DNA of 64,000 bases from Haliclona indistincta (taxonomy: Eukaryota > Porifera > Demospongiae > Haplosclerida > Chalinidae): contig OZ024787.1 of assembly GCA_964017065.1 (NCBI GenBank), forward strand, positions 2,312,658-2,376,657, given 5' to 3'. Of the stretch, positions 36,138 through 48,110 are shown piece after piece. Position 1 is the stretch's first letter. Each line of letters opens with the position of its first letter. Both the position numbers and the translations under genes were made by a program. Under the pieces are notes generated by a model. The model was not told the origin of the DNA. It saw only the letters and a program-made list of their open reading frames with translations, and did no database searches.

Positions 36138-39100
36138 ATGGCTTCTAACAGCATCATTCTTCTTCTGGTGCTCAGCATCTCATGTCTATGCTCAGCAAGA
36201 GATGTCTACATTCAGCCGTCTGAAGGTGAGCACTGTCCTGGTACTCCTTGTTACAACAGCATCAACACTTTTGGAAAGATGGCTGAAAACTTCTCCAACT
36301 CTTCTGGCTTGGTTGTTCATTTCTTGGAGGGAACTCACTTGTTGGATCTTCAGGAACTAGTGGTGTTCAAGAACTTGACTAATGCTGTGTTTGAAGGTGA
36401 TGGGAGAATGGAACAGGGATTTCATGAGACTGTCTGGCAGTCTACAGTGGTCATCAAGTGTACTGAACGCTCCAGTACTGGTATTGCTTTTGTTAATAGC
36501 TCCAACATCACCTTCAGGTACATCACCATCACTAACTGTGGGGCTGACATGACAAGTTTACGTCATACAAAGCAATTCTACAATGGCAGCCTAGGCTATT
36601 TTAAAACAGTCCACAGAATTGTAATCGATCATGTTTCTATTCAGAATGGGACAGGTAATGGTCTTATAATCGAAACTGATGGAGTTGATCTGATTATCAC
36701 TGATTCCTCATTTGCACAAAATTACATTTATGGTGACCTCCATGGAGGTGACCTCGATGGAGGTAACATAGCAATCTACTATGCTGACCCACCTACTTGT
36801 GATCCTCTAAGGTATGTGTACGAAGTAGTCTTCTCAAACACAAATACATCATTTGGAGATAGCAACTTGAAAAAAAATAATGGTATATTCATTTGTTTAG
36901 CTCAAAGATCCTTCAGCGCTAACATGTTGTTCGATTCAGTGGTAGCATATAGCAACAAAGGATTTGCAAATGTTTATATTTATGCTGCAGCACATGATGT
37001 GTCTACTTATAATTTGACAATCAAAAATTCAGTTTTCTTTGGTGCAAATGGTTTTGCTTTAGTCATTACATCCGTGCAGGATAATTTTAAACAGTGCCTT
37101 ACAACTCAAAATAATTTGCTTGAATTCACAGTAGTTATTGTCAACAGCGAATTCAATTACAACAATGTTAGTATTCCAAATGGAGTCGTGTCAATCAATC
37201 TAATAGGTGTGAAGTTCACATCAAGGATAATCATAAATTCGACCGAAATACGACACAATATTGGGTTTGGATTACAGCTATATCTTTACTCTTATCAATA
37301 TCAGAATCAATTCTTTGTTACACTTGAGAATTTTATTGCTGATAACAACAGTTGGCCATATCATGAAACAAGAACAGCAGCTGTAAATGCAGTATTTGTA
37401 AATAGTCTAGAGCTAAGAAATGTGAGCATTACCAACAATAATATAACTGGATTAGCCGTATATCACACTGCAGTAGAAGTGAACAGTGAATCAGTCTTTT
37501 ACAACAACACTGGCATTGATGGAGGTGGACTGGCCATGTATGACAACTCTTTTCTTATGCTTCATGAAGATTCTATTCTCAATTTCACTAATAACACAGC
37601 AAGGCACAGAGGAGGAGCTATTTTTGTTGAAAATAGTCAGCTTACATTAGCTCCATGTTTCTTCCAATACTATGATAACATAGTTCCTCAATCTGTGAAA
37701 GTAATCATAACTGAAAATGAAGCAGACATAGCAGGCACTGTTCTGTATGGAGGTGACATAAACAAATGTCTACTGTTTACTCCTGATGAAACACGTGGAA
37801 GTGAAAGCTTTAACAAAACATTTGACTATTCAACACAAACTGGTCTTTCAGTAATATCATCAGAACCTACTGATGTCTGCTTCTGTAATAACAACAACAC
37901 AATAAACTGTTCTCAGACACAGCTAACAATGAAAGCCTATCCAGGAGAAGAGATTGATATCTTTGTAGTCACTGTAGGACAATTAAATGGAGTTGCTCCA
38001 ACTATTCTGCAGATACAACCCTACAATAACATGGATGCCTCTACAAATATGGAGCTATTCAACACAAGTGCTATGAAATGCACAACCATTGGATTCAAAC
38101 CAATTCATAAAGCGTACAAGCTAAGCATATTTAGCAGTGAATCATTTAAAACACTGAACATATCGTTGACTAAATGTCCACTAGGATTTAATACATCAAA
38201 TAAAACCAAGTCATGTGACTGTATAGAACTGAAAAGTGTTATCAATACCATTACTTGTAATGCTACAAATGGGAAAGATGACGCGACAAGGAGATATCTG
38301 GATTGGCAACATCAGCAATCATGTCATCGTTCACAAAACATGTCCTTTAGACTACTGCAACACAGCACAGGTCAGCTTCTCTCTCATTGATCCTGATCCC
38401 CAGTGTGCTCACAACAGGACAGGAATATTGTGTGGCAGGTGCCAGGAGAATCTCAGCCTTGCTCTGGGATCCAACAACTGTATTCAATGTCCTCGATTCT
38501 CGTACCTTGCTCTCATCATTCCCTTTGCTGCTGCTGGGTTTGTTTTGGTAGCTTTTCTGATGGTTTTGAACTTGACAGTCTCCATTGGTACCATCAATGG
38601 GCTCATATTCTATGCCAGTATTGTCAAAATAAGTGAGAGCACTGGTATCTTCTTTCCTAATGGTCCTATTCCAGTACTGAGTCAGTTCATTGCTTGGCTC
38701 AATCTTGACCTCGGTATTGAAACATGCTTTTATCAAGGCATGACAGCCTATGCCAAGGTGTGGCTGCAGTTTTTGTTCCCTCTCTACATATGGTTCATCA
38801 TAGCCACCATCATAGTCCTGTGTCGCTACTCCACATGGCTGTCCAACAAGATTGGAGGCAATGTAGTGCAGGTACTCGCTACTCTTATCTTGCTGTCTTT
38901 CACAAAAATCTTCCGCATATTTGCTTCAGCTTTGTCCTGGAAATATTTGCCTTCCAAAATTACTGTGACAGTGTGGTACATGGATGGAAATATGCTTTAT
39001 TTTTCTCTAAAGCACTACATACTAATGGCAGCAGCTGTGTTGTTTCTACTTCTTGCTGTTCCCTACACAATTGCTCTACTGTTTGGTGCTGTGATAGAGA

Positions 39101-39660
39101 AACATTTCACAAGAATTGCAAAATTTCGTAAGAATTGGATCAAGTTCAAACCTTTCGTTGATGCCTATCACGGACCTTACAAAGATAACTGTCGGTTTTG
39201 GACTGGTCTATTGCTCCTGGTTCGTATGTCTTTTACACTAGTATCTCTTCATTTGGATACATTCGGTACTCTTATCTTTGTTACAGCTAGCACCACTGTG
39301 CTTCTTTCACTACTAGTCAATTTTGAAGGAGTCTATCAAAAAAGATACCTAAATAGCTTAGAGTCTTTATCGCTCCTTAATCTTGGTCTACTGTCTGCTC
39401 TTGCTGCAGTTTATCAGAATGATAACAATAGTGAGCAAATGGTCACTATCATCAGTATAAGTGTTGCTCTTGTGACATTTATTGGAGTAATAATCTCGCA
39501 CGTAATTCTTCGTTTTCGTCACAACTTCATCAAGTATTGCAAGCAGAATGTAGTTGAGTCAAAAAGTTTGCTAACGGACGAAGAAAGCAGTGAAGCTAAG
39601 CAGCTGGTTGAACCTACTTCCTCAGAAGTGTGCATGAGGAGAGAGTCCCTGATTTATTAA
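36138..39660 (+). CDS. beta-helix extracellular domain plus multipass membrane domain, about 1173 aa, one apparent frameshift
   Basis: A signal peptide (MASNSIILLLVLSISCLCSA) leads into about 600 residues rich in Asn, Ile and short beta repeats (SSNITFRYITITNC, VSIQNGTGNGLIIETDG, NTARHRGGAIFVENSQL), typical of a right-handed parallel beta-helix. A Cys-rich linker follows (CAHNRTGILCGRCQENLS, CIQCP), then seven to nine membrane helices (from LALIIPFAAAGFVLVAF to ISISVALVTFIGVII) and a short tail. The first frame runs to 38390 and the second is open from about 38236. They join around 38275-38290 with one surplus base near GGGAAAGATG. This is either a sequencing error or a young pseudogene. Many paralogues of this form occur in sponge genomes (from memory). 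The role is probably cell-surface recognition. Confidence 0.75.
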
Positions 39661-39934
39661 AATATTATTAGATATACGGTACAAAACAGACAGTACGCGT
39701 ATTATACTCAGTACTCTTGACATACATGCACATTAGTTGAGAAATTGTTTGCAAACATTTTGAGTTTAATTTGTACACTAGATTGGTTTGAACAAGTTTT
39801 GTCATAATAATTTTAAGATAATTGTTACACTATGTACGGTAGAGTGTGGTTGTATAGTATCATGTATGTTGTGCACAAAATTTGGATCAGGACTGACTGT
39901 GCCTCTTATTGCGGAATCATGATAATTTAGATTT
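39661..39934. other. spacer between the beta-helix gene and Helitron copy 2
   Basis: AT-rich, without coding signal. It ends at the target T before ATTAGGGAG. Confidence 0.4.
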
Positions 39935-42900
39935 ATTAGGGAGACACGGTAGTGTCTCCCTATGTAGGGATGAACGAGAAAACAAGATGGCGGCTACATA
40001 CAATGTATTAGCGTTCAAACGCTGATATTTCGCCTGGTGATGAATTTTATACGTCCATAGACACTTAGATCTGCTATCTGGCGTTGCCCCATCTTACAGT
40101 AGCAAGGAGATTGCTCGAAATTGTTACTAAAGTGACGAACCTGGAAACGGTGAAAATCGAGTTTCGTCATCTTCGTTTTCTTCTTATTCTTTCTTCCACT
40201 CGTCTAGCGCCTTAACACGAATACTGTGCTGGGCTAAACACCCACGAATAATCATGAAATTCGTCTGGCATGTGCCTTTTGAACTTAGTTCTTAGCGAAA
40301 TGAAAGTTTTATTCTAGCGGACTTCACGATCACGAGCTGTAGCTAGCAATGTGTATACCGCCATTTAAATGCGCACGTGATGTAACGTGAGCGCGCACAT
40401 GTTGTCTTTGAGTGGCTTCTACTTGTGTTTCTGCTGCTCTACCCCTGGCTCTACCCGTTTGTAATAGTTCGTCCATTTCAGAAGATTGTGACTGTTGATT
40501 TCTACTTTTGCCTCACCGAAGTTTGGATTTGCTTTTGGGTTCGTCGTCTCGTGTCTCGATCTGTCACTGAAGAAAGTTGTAAGTTTAATAATTACTTTGA
40601 AGAAGGTTAGTTCTTGTATAGTAATAGTAATCATGCCTAGTAAAACACGTAGAAAACACACATACGATAAGCAACGTTATGGAGAGAATAGAGATAAAAT
40701 ACTAGCTGGGAGAAAGGAAGCATATGATACCAATTCTGAGTCTAAGAAAGTAGCATCTAAAATTGCTTCAAAGAAGGCTTATAACAAAAACCCAGCGGCT
40801 AAGAAATTGGTGTCAAAGCAGGCTTATGAAAGAAACCCTGCATATAACAAATTGGCGTCAAAGCAGGCTTACGGCAGAAACCCTGCACATAAGAAGTTGT
40901 CGTCAAAGCAGGCTTATTTGAAAGATTCAACTGCTAAGAAGGTTGCTGCTTTGTCCAGGTACCATAGTAAATCAGATAAAATCAAAGCACAACGTAGGGC
41001 AAAGTACCAAAATAGTTCGCATCAGAAGAAAGTGTCATCGCGTGTTTGGTATCTCAAAAACACGAAGGTTAAGACACAAGCTTGTATGGCGTACTATGCT
41101 AAACACAAAGAAATCATTTCCCACACTAGGAGAAACAAATACTATTTGTCTCCTCCAAAATCTAGTGTAAAGGAAATGTACATAAATGAACTGATAAGAG
41201 AATTGCTAGCAAATCGTAAAGCAAGAACCGAGGTTATGAAAGCTTTTAAAGAGCAGCCTATAGCAAAGCGATTGGCTAGAATCTCTTATCGTGTTGCATG
41301 TAGAATAGCAGCTCGTAGGCTGGTTCATGAAGCCTTAAAGAAGCGCAAGGAATATGCTGCTGAATTGATCAAATCTGCTAAAAGTATCAATGCAAAGAGC
41401 ATGAAAAGCAGAGATGACTTTGGTGAAGGCATTCATTGCAAAAGATCATGTGATCCATACTTCTATGAAGCATCGTATGTAAAGGATGATGATGATTCAG
41501 ATGTGCCTGATCGTATTGATCCTTCCAACCAGCCTCGTGATGAAATGCCGTGTACCAGTGATTGTAAGCCAATCACTGATGATGAAGTCAATGCAATTGT
41601 TAGACTAAAGAATGCCTTTACTCTTCCAATGCATGAGTTACGACAAGCATTACAATCATGCGATGACTGCCCAAATGAACGCCAAATGATGGGTCATTCT
41701 TTGGCATGTCATCAAACTGGTAGTATGTGTAATAGTGAGCTTCGTATCTTACGAGCAGCTTCAGCACATCATAAAGTACTGAGAACGTTTATGCGTCGAG
41801 TATATCGTGCAAAGGCAAGTCACGAATCCCTTGCTGGCATTGATCGTGCCCTAGGCGAAGGTGATTTCAAGCATTTACTTTGTGCAACTAAGAAAAGCTT
41901 TGACGAGTTGCTAACAACTAATGATTTTGTTGGCGAGGAAGGCTCCTCAATAAACAACTCGTTTTTTAGAGTGCTCAACTTAGAAACCACCTTGCAGTTA
42001 CAGCATTCTCTAGTCATATCCCAACTTGAGAAAGAGTGGAATGACGATGCTGAAAACGTGTGTTGTAGCTGTCAATGCTTGTTTCAGAGAAAATCTGTCA
42101 CAAAAGCCAACTTCTCAAAGCATTTTGATTCGGACATTGGGTCAGAGCTAGTAGACTATATACTGAAGCACACTCCTCCAGGCGAGGATGAAACACTCTA
42201 TATGTGTAGCTACTGTAAACCCAAAATCAAAGCCGATGTATTGCCACCACGATGTGTTTTAAATGGTTTGGAAACCATACCCATTCCATCTGAGCTTGAT
42301 AAACTCGATGCCCTTAGCAAACAGTTCATTCAGCTTGCTAAATGCTTTCAGACAGTAGTTAGATTAGGCACATACACCTGCAAAGTGCCTGTGTACAACT
42401 CATTGAAAGCTTGCAAGGGTAGTGTATTTTTTCTGCCTTTACCATTCAATAAAACGTGTGAAACGCTGTCCAATGTTGAAGGATCGGCAAAGTCTGGTGT
42501 TGCATCACCAGAATTGTACATACTAGTGAATGGTAAACCCACAAAAGCCAATGTTGTCTGGCGTTCACTGGTCAATATAGAACGTGTGAAAGCAGCTATA
42601 AGAAAGCTGAAAGAGATTCACAAACTTTATAAGTCAGTAGAAGCAGACAGTCTCGATGAAACTACACAAAAAGTAATCGAAGTGGCTAACAATGCAACCA
42701 CTAAGATGCTAGATAAGGCTACTGCTGACGATATAGCTGGTTATCAGTCCTATACTATTAGGTATTTAGATAATCAGATTCCAACTGTTTCTGACATAGA
42801 TCAATACAAGTTGGTTAATGTTACAGAAGCACCTATTCACAGTAGATTGAAAGACTTGGATGTTATGTGCTTTCCTGTACTCTACCCAAACGGGCAATTT

Positions 42901-43509
42901 GGTGAGAATCATCCTCGCAACAAAGAAATCACTTTGAGCTTTAGCGAGTTTGTCAAACAACGTTTGCATAACAAAGACTCACGATTTCGCAAAGATGCTT
43001 CATATGTATTTTATCTGCTGAATCAAAAAACCCTACGTGAAGTAGGTAACGGCGTCTACAATGTCCTTCATTCCTCACGAGGAGTTGCTATGTCTGTTAA
43101 GCAGCTACTAGCTAAGGTTGAAGCCTCTGATGAACGGTTAGAAGCAAGCCTCTTCACAATGCTTCAGTCAGTACGCGGTAGCAAACAGTACTGGTGGCAG
43201 CGTAAGAGTGATCTCAAGTGCATGGTGCGTAACTGGGGATCACCAACATTGTTTCTCACATTCAGTTGTGCTGAATATGAGTGGAGTGACATGGCTCGTT
43301 ACCTCAGGAAGGTAAACAATGTCTCTCCAAGTTACGATATGGGAAGACTTTGCACAGAAGATCCTATATCGGTTTCTCGAAAATTTTCTGAGAAATTTCA
43401 TGCCTTCTTCCGCATTGTCATTTGTAAAGGTCAGATATTGGGTGAAGTAGAGCACTTCTACTGGAAGAAGGAGTATCAAGCCAGAGGTGCACCTCATTAC
43501 CACGTCCTG
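39935..43509 (+). mobile_element. Helitron copy 2, interrupted by the assembly gap
   Basis: It starts T|ATTAGGGAGACACGG with the same 5' hairpin and leader as copy 1. Coding sequence follows until the N run at 43510. After the gap the sequence belongs to a different foldback element, so the 3' two thirds of this Helitron are missing or were collapsed in assembly. Over the shared part only a handful of amino-acid changes separate the copies, which indicates recent transposition. Confidence 0.85.
40633..43509 (+). CDS. Helitron Rep protein, 5' part only (cut by N gap)
   Basis: ATG 40633 (MPSKTRRKHTYDKQ). The N-terminal basic repeat region is short (KKAYNKNPAAKKLVSK, then QAYERNPAYNKLASK and QAYGRNPAHKKLSSK). 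The cysteine-rich region and the Rep domain follow up to GAPHYHVL, where the Ns begin. The two-tyrosine motif, helicase and OTU parts are not present. Differences from copy 1 include S to N, I to V, I to L and T to I single changes. Confidence 0.88.
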
Positions 43510-43709
43510 NNNNNNNNNNNNNNNNNNNNNNNNNNNNNNNNNNNNNNNNNNNNNNNNNNNNNNNNNNNNNNNNNNNNNNNNNNNNNNNNNNNNNNNNNNN
43601 NNNNNNNNNNNNNNNNNNNNNNNNNNNNNNNNNNNNNNNNNNNNNNNNNNNNNNNNNNNNNNNNNNNNNNNNNNNNNNNNNNNNNNNNNNNNNNNNNNNN
43701 NNNNNNNNN
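43510..43709. other. assembly gap, 200 N
   Basis: Exactly 200 undetermined bases, the usual size for a gap of unknown length. It falls inside a Helitron ORF on one side and a foldback arm on the other, which is where repeat-induced misassembly would be expected. Confidence 1.
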
Positions 43710-44166
43710 CGTCCATGCTTCACTAGCGACTTTCAACAAGATCTGCAAACCGAGAAGTGTGCGCGATCTCTGGAACGCTGTAGCAATTTTTCGAACCAAA
43801 TTTCTCGACGTGCAGCAATAGCACGTCTACAATAAAGCGCTGTAATTCAAGCCAAGGACACTGCCGAGGCCTTTTTTCGCTTTTTTTCTTGAGTCCTGAG
43901 TTATCGTCGACGAACGAAGAATGTTTGCTAGTGACCCGCGCTTTAGAATTCATAAAAAATCTACAAGAGCAAAATTCAAAAAAGGCCTCGTCATTCCCTC
44001 GGCAGTGTCCTTGGCTTGAAGTACAGCGCTTTATTGTAGACGTGCTATTGCTGCACGTCGAGAAATTTGGTTCGAAAAATTGCTACAGCGTTCCAGAGAT
44101 CGCGCACACTTCTCGGTTTGCAGATCTTGTTGAAAGTCGCTAGTGAAGCATGGACGCACGTCAGCA
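43710..44166. repeat. foldback element with arms of about 160 nt or more
   Basis: The left arm begins inside the gap and reads CGTCCATGCTTCACTAGCGA. The right arm ends GCTAGTGAAGCATGGACGCA. The arms are almost identical in reverse complement up to GACACTGCCGAGG, around a loop with A- and T-rich stretches. No convincing ORF; open frames cross Ns or arms. Confidence 0.8.
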
Positions 44167-44389
44167 TGCTCCATAACAAGTATTGTACTCTGTAATAGTT
44201 TCTGTCAAAAGTTACAAACAAAAGAATTTATCTCATTAATATTCATATAGAACGGTAACCCGCCACCTTAATTCTGATTCCCGAGATGAGTGCAACCGAT
44301 ACAACCCTTGCATTACATTGTACGTGTTTCCAATGTGGTGTTGCTAACGCTGTACGTAGTGAGTAAGGCTACTGATATGCCTCACTTAC

Positions 44390-45973
44390 TCCTGATAATT
44401 TTGTTCTGTCTCTTCCTCTGCTAAGCACCTGATTCTTGTCTGCTCCTCCATTAGCTCAATCCTAACAATAATGCATCAAAAACATAAAATGCACCACACA
44501 GAAAAAAATATTTCATTAAAATTAATTTCGGATTTTAAACATTCATCACGTCAGTTCTAGCACAATCTAACCCCAACCACTGGTACTGACTGGCTGAATT
44601 TTTTTGATAGACGCTCAGACTTTTAAGAATTATACCAGATGCACAGACACAAACAGAGTTGAAAGAGATTTTTTAAATACAAAATATCTTACTGTGCTTT
44701 TTGATAGTCATTTTCAGACTTGAGAGAATCATACTTGCTCTTCACCTGAAATACATTTAAAAATCAGCTCACAAGTAACAATAACTAATAATTAGAAATC
44801 CAATGTTACATGCGGAGCCATACATTAAATTCTTGTAAATACTACTATTACTACTACCATAATACTACTGTAATATTTGTATTGTTTTAGTGAAAAAGAT
44901 TAATGATAAACAAGGTGATAAAATATACCACATTGAAGGAGCGTACAACCATGGAACATCAGAAAATTAAATGTGACAGCATTACGCAAAGATTATACAG
45001 CCAATAGTTAGCCTGACTCAGCCAACAGATAGTTTAAAACGTTTCAACCACACAACTATGATACGTGTAATAAACAACTACACACAGCTGATATAATGGG
45101 ACATAGTGACAAACACAGACATACAATTCAAAAATCAAACATTGCATGTCCAGTATACAAACAATAATTTATTTCATACAGTTTCTCAATACCGGTATAT
45201 ACAAATTTGTTCCTTGAGTCTTGCTGTACCTCGTTATATTGATCCCTGAGTTTGTTCTTCTCCATTAAGCTGGTCTGCTCCAACTTCTCTAAAGCTGTGG
45301 TCGCCTCTCTACAAGCTGATTCAGTATAAACCAACTTCTCTCTAGCGGACTCCAGCTGTTCAGAGAGCAGCCGCCTGTCCTGTTCCAGCTACATGATAGC
45401 AACACAGTAACAACACAGCTACAAGCAATAAAGAGCTCATGTGCACTGACACTCCACTAAATTTTGAGTCTAAACTCTAAAAGTATCCCTTTTGAAATTT
45501 TGTGGATGTCCCGGCTCGAATATACAGATTATACACAGTATATAATGTAAGTGTATTATAGCAAGTGTAATGCAGTTCAACCCAACCTTGTGGAGCTTGG
45601 CAGCTTCTCTAACTCCTGCTCCCTCCTCCTCTATCTCTTCCTCGACTCGGGCTCGTTTATTCGCTCTCTCCATGCTCTCGACCACCGTCTCCAGCCGCAG
45701 AATGCGTCCTTGGGCGCACAACAGGTCAGCGCGGTCCCTAATATTCGAGTAGTGTCTGAACGGCTCTGTAGATGCGCTCAGACGAGACGAGAGAAGTGAG
45801 TGAGACGTTTGTGACTCTGTTTGTGAGGAGTCTTGGCGCTGAGTGTCTCCATCTTCTGCATCCGCTGTGTAGCTCTCGTGAGCTGCTTCTTCCGAAGAAC
45901 TAGACTCAGACAAACTGCTACTCAATTGTTCATGCTCCTCTTCCGAGTCGTCCTCCACGCGGACTACCTCCAT
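44390..45973 (-). CDS. coiled-coil protein, possibly MAD1-like, 3' end missing
   Basis: Exons on the minus strand: 45973-45587, 45388-45230, 44745-44693 and 44461-44390, with matching phases. The last exon ends at a good donor (GA|GTAAGTG). The N-terminus is acidic and Ser-rich (MEVVRVEDDSEEEHEQLSSS). It is followed by a heptad-rich helix (RLETVVESMERANKRARVEE, DRRLLSEQLESAREKL, KSKYDSLKSENDYQKAQIEL). The ANKRARVE segment and the overall helix recall the start of spindle-checkpoint MAD1, but this is tentative. No further exon is found before the foldback element and gap, so the remainder may be in missing sequence or lost. The start ATG at 45973 opens the only long frame. Confidence 0.65.
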
Positions 45974-46314
45974 TTTGTTGTTGTGGGCGTGTCATAAATG
46001 TTGACTTAGCTTTGTAATAACTTATCATTGTTGTTACAGACAGGTTTCTACTTGTGGTATGCAAGATTAAGAGTCCTTTGCTGTCAAGACAACTTGACGA
46101 AGATTTTGAATAAGTACTGAGATTTGTAATAATAATTATACGTGTACACAAACACTGACAACTCCACCATAATTATATTTTTTGCACTCATGCAGTTTTA
46201 TCATTAATTTGTCCTTCATACAGTTTAACTGCATACATTATAGTATAGTGAGCACTAGCAGTGTACCCGCCAGTTGTTTTTTTCTACTTCTAACATAATG
46301 GTGCAAACTAGTTC
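45974..46314. other. intergenic spacer
   Basis: AT-rich sequence between the coiled-coil gene (upstream side) and the 3' end of the first RING/B-box gene. Nothing recognised. Confidence 0.4.
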
Positions 46315-47745
46315 TTATTGGTACGTGTATCTAGCCTGCTTGGGTTCAGTCTCTATATCTCCAGTCAGTTTGCACTGAACAAACAGCTCTTCTTTATTGA
46401 TACCGTAAATATGAGATCTACGACCTGATGCGTTGGTAGCAATAACTACTTTCCATGACGGACAATCTTCAAGCAGATTCACTTCAACAGGCAGTTCATA
46501 CACGTAACTATAATTGCCATCACCAGTAATCGACAATTTTGCATCAACCACGAGATCACAGTTGGCCGCTTCATCTAATGCTGTCGACATGACTGGAAGG
46601 TCGTCCACTGTTAGTGATACAGTGATAGTTAGCGATTCTATAACTAATGATGGAATGCAAACTGCTGATGAATCAGGAGTGAACTTAAGCGATGGCTGTC
46701 CCACTTTAAGTGTTCCGCCCAGCAGTTTCCTCTGTGGTCCAATGGATGCTCTCCTGTGATCTAAAACCTGTTCATCTGCATGCGTGTCTTTTAGTCGTTC
46801 CATTAACTTGATACCTTGGGTAGCCATAGTTACATAACTAGAGTCAGTTGTACACTTGTGAGTGTGGACTGCAAATCGAATGTAACTGTTAAGTTGAGCC
46901 AGACCAATCTCTGCCAATTCTTTTTGTGACCAAATCTCCTTCACTCCTTGTGACACACTCTGAAGAGCTTCTTCCCTCTGTGCCTCTACTGATGCCACGA
47001 TGCCATCAAAAACATTGTTCACTTTCTTCATCAAAAGCTCACTACTCTCTTGTGCCTCGCCCTCAATCTTGGCCACCTTGTCCAAGAACTCATTAAACTC
47101 CTCCTTCTTTGTCACTACTGAATCCATCAACCCTCTCATCTTCGTCTCCATGTCGTGACGTGCCTCCTCAACTGTAGTGTACTGGTGATCCTTATGAGGA
47201 CCCATCAACAAACAATCTGAACACACTGTCTCAGAACAACGAAGACACAAATACTTGAGATCCTGACCAGAGTGCCTCAGACAACTTGCTGTAATCACTC
47301 GTTTCTCTAAAGACGTCTTCAATCGCAATTTATCATCTTTCGCCACAACTTGATGTCCTCGCCAGTTCACTATCTTCTTATGCATTGCTACACATGCCTG
47401 ACAGATCAGGGTCTCACAATCATCACACCAAGCAACGAGTGGTACCAGCTCTCCACATAAGCTACACTTGCTCTGTTGTCCAGTGTGATCGACTTCTAGT
47501 TGGCTGTGTAGTTTTTTCAGAGGTAACTGTTGCACGGCATATCCATTTACAGGCAGTAATTCAATCTCATTCTCGCTTAGTTCATGTTTAGCGCGGCACA
47601 CAGAACACTTGATCGGTTGGTCCTTCGGTAACGAACGCTGCAGACACTCACGGCAGAATGTGTGTAGACAGGGGAGACAGCGTGGATCCTGGAGTAGCTT
47701 CAGACATATTGCACACGACAACTCATCCCCGTCCATATCCATCAT
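46315..47745 (-). CDS. RING/B-box/coiled-coil (TRIM-like) protein 1, 476 aa
   Basis: Single exon with ATG 47745 (MMDMDGDELSC). An N-terminal C3HC4 RING (CAICLKLLQDPRCLPCLHTF, CRECLQRS, CSVCRAKHEL) occupies residues about 10-52. A first B-box-like zinc module (CSLCGELVPLVAWCDDC) lies at about 85-135 and a second (CLRHSGQDLKYLCLRCSETV, HKDHQYTTVEEA) at about 155-195. A coiled coil extends to about 300. The C-terminal 130 residues are beta-rich with no recognised PRY/SPRY or NHL domain. A ubiquitin E3 ligase role is expected from the RING. It is paralogous to the next gene, most strikingly over the second B-box and coiled coil. Confidence 0.88.
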   Translation of the reverse strand: MMDMDGDELSCAICLKLLQDPRCLPCLHTFCRECLQRSLPKDQPIKCSVCRAKHELSENEIELLPVNGYAVQQLPLKKLHSQLEVDHTGQQSKCSLCGELVPLVAWCDDCETLICQACVAMHKKIVNWRGHQVVAKDDKLRLKTSLEKRVITASCLRHSGQDLKYLCLRCSETVCSDCLLMGPHKDHQYTTVEEARHDMETKMRGLMDSVVTKKEEFNEFLDKVAKIEGEAQESSELLMKKVNNVFDGIVASVEAQREEALQSVSQGVKEIWSQKELAEIGLAQLNSYIRFAVHTHKCTTDSSYVTMATQGIKLMERLKDTHADEQVLDHRRASIGPQRKLLGGTLKVGQPSLKFTPDSSAVCIPSLVIESLTITVSLTVDDLPVMSTALDEAANCDLVVDAKLSITGDGNYSYVYELPVEVNLLEDCPSWKVVIATNASGRRSHIYGINKEELFVQCKLTGDIETEPKQARYTYQ

Positions 47746-48110
47746 CGCAATCTACAAGGGGGCGAGTCCTCGGGCGAGTTTACAATTATTTTTTATACGC
47801 GTACAAATTTTTATGTTTGCATGGATGATCCTTTGCAGTCACTCACAGCAGTCTGATATCTTGTAATGTCATGTCAGATGAAACACTGAAATGTAGCTAA
47901 GGAATAAGGATCATGACACTGAAAGAAACAAGCAATGTACAGTAGAAGCCTACAAATTTAAAGTAAAGACTCATCTGCATTTGATTCCTTCTCATACCTG
48001 CTTAGCATCTGTTTAATTTTTTTTATGATCAGCTTTGCATTTACAAAAGTCAGACAATCATAGAACAATGCTAAATTAGGTTTTATGCCCTCAAATGTAG
48101 ACTGAATTGC
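47746..48110. other. spacer between the two RING/B-box genes
   Basis: About 365 bp of AT-rich sequence. It should contain the promoter of gene 1 and the terminator of gene 2. No distinct motif assigned. Confidence 0.4.

Noticed and set aside
43240..43821. Frames crossing the N run
   Set aside because: They join unrelated sequence through undetermined bases.
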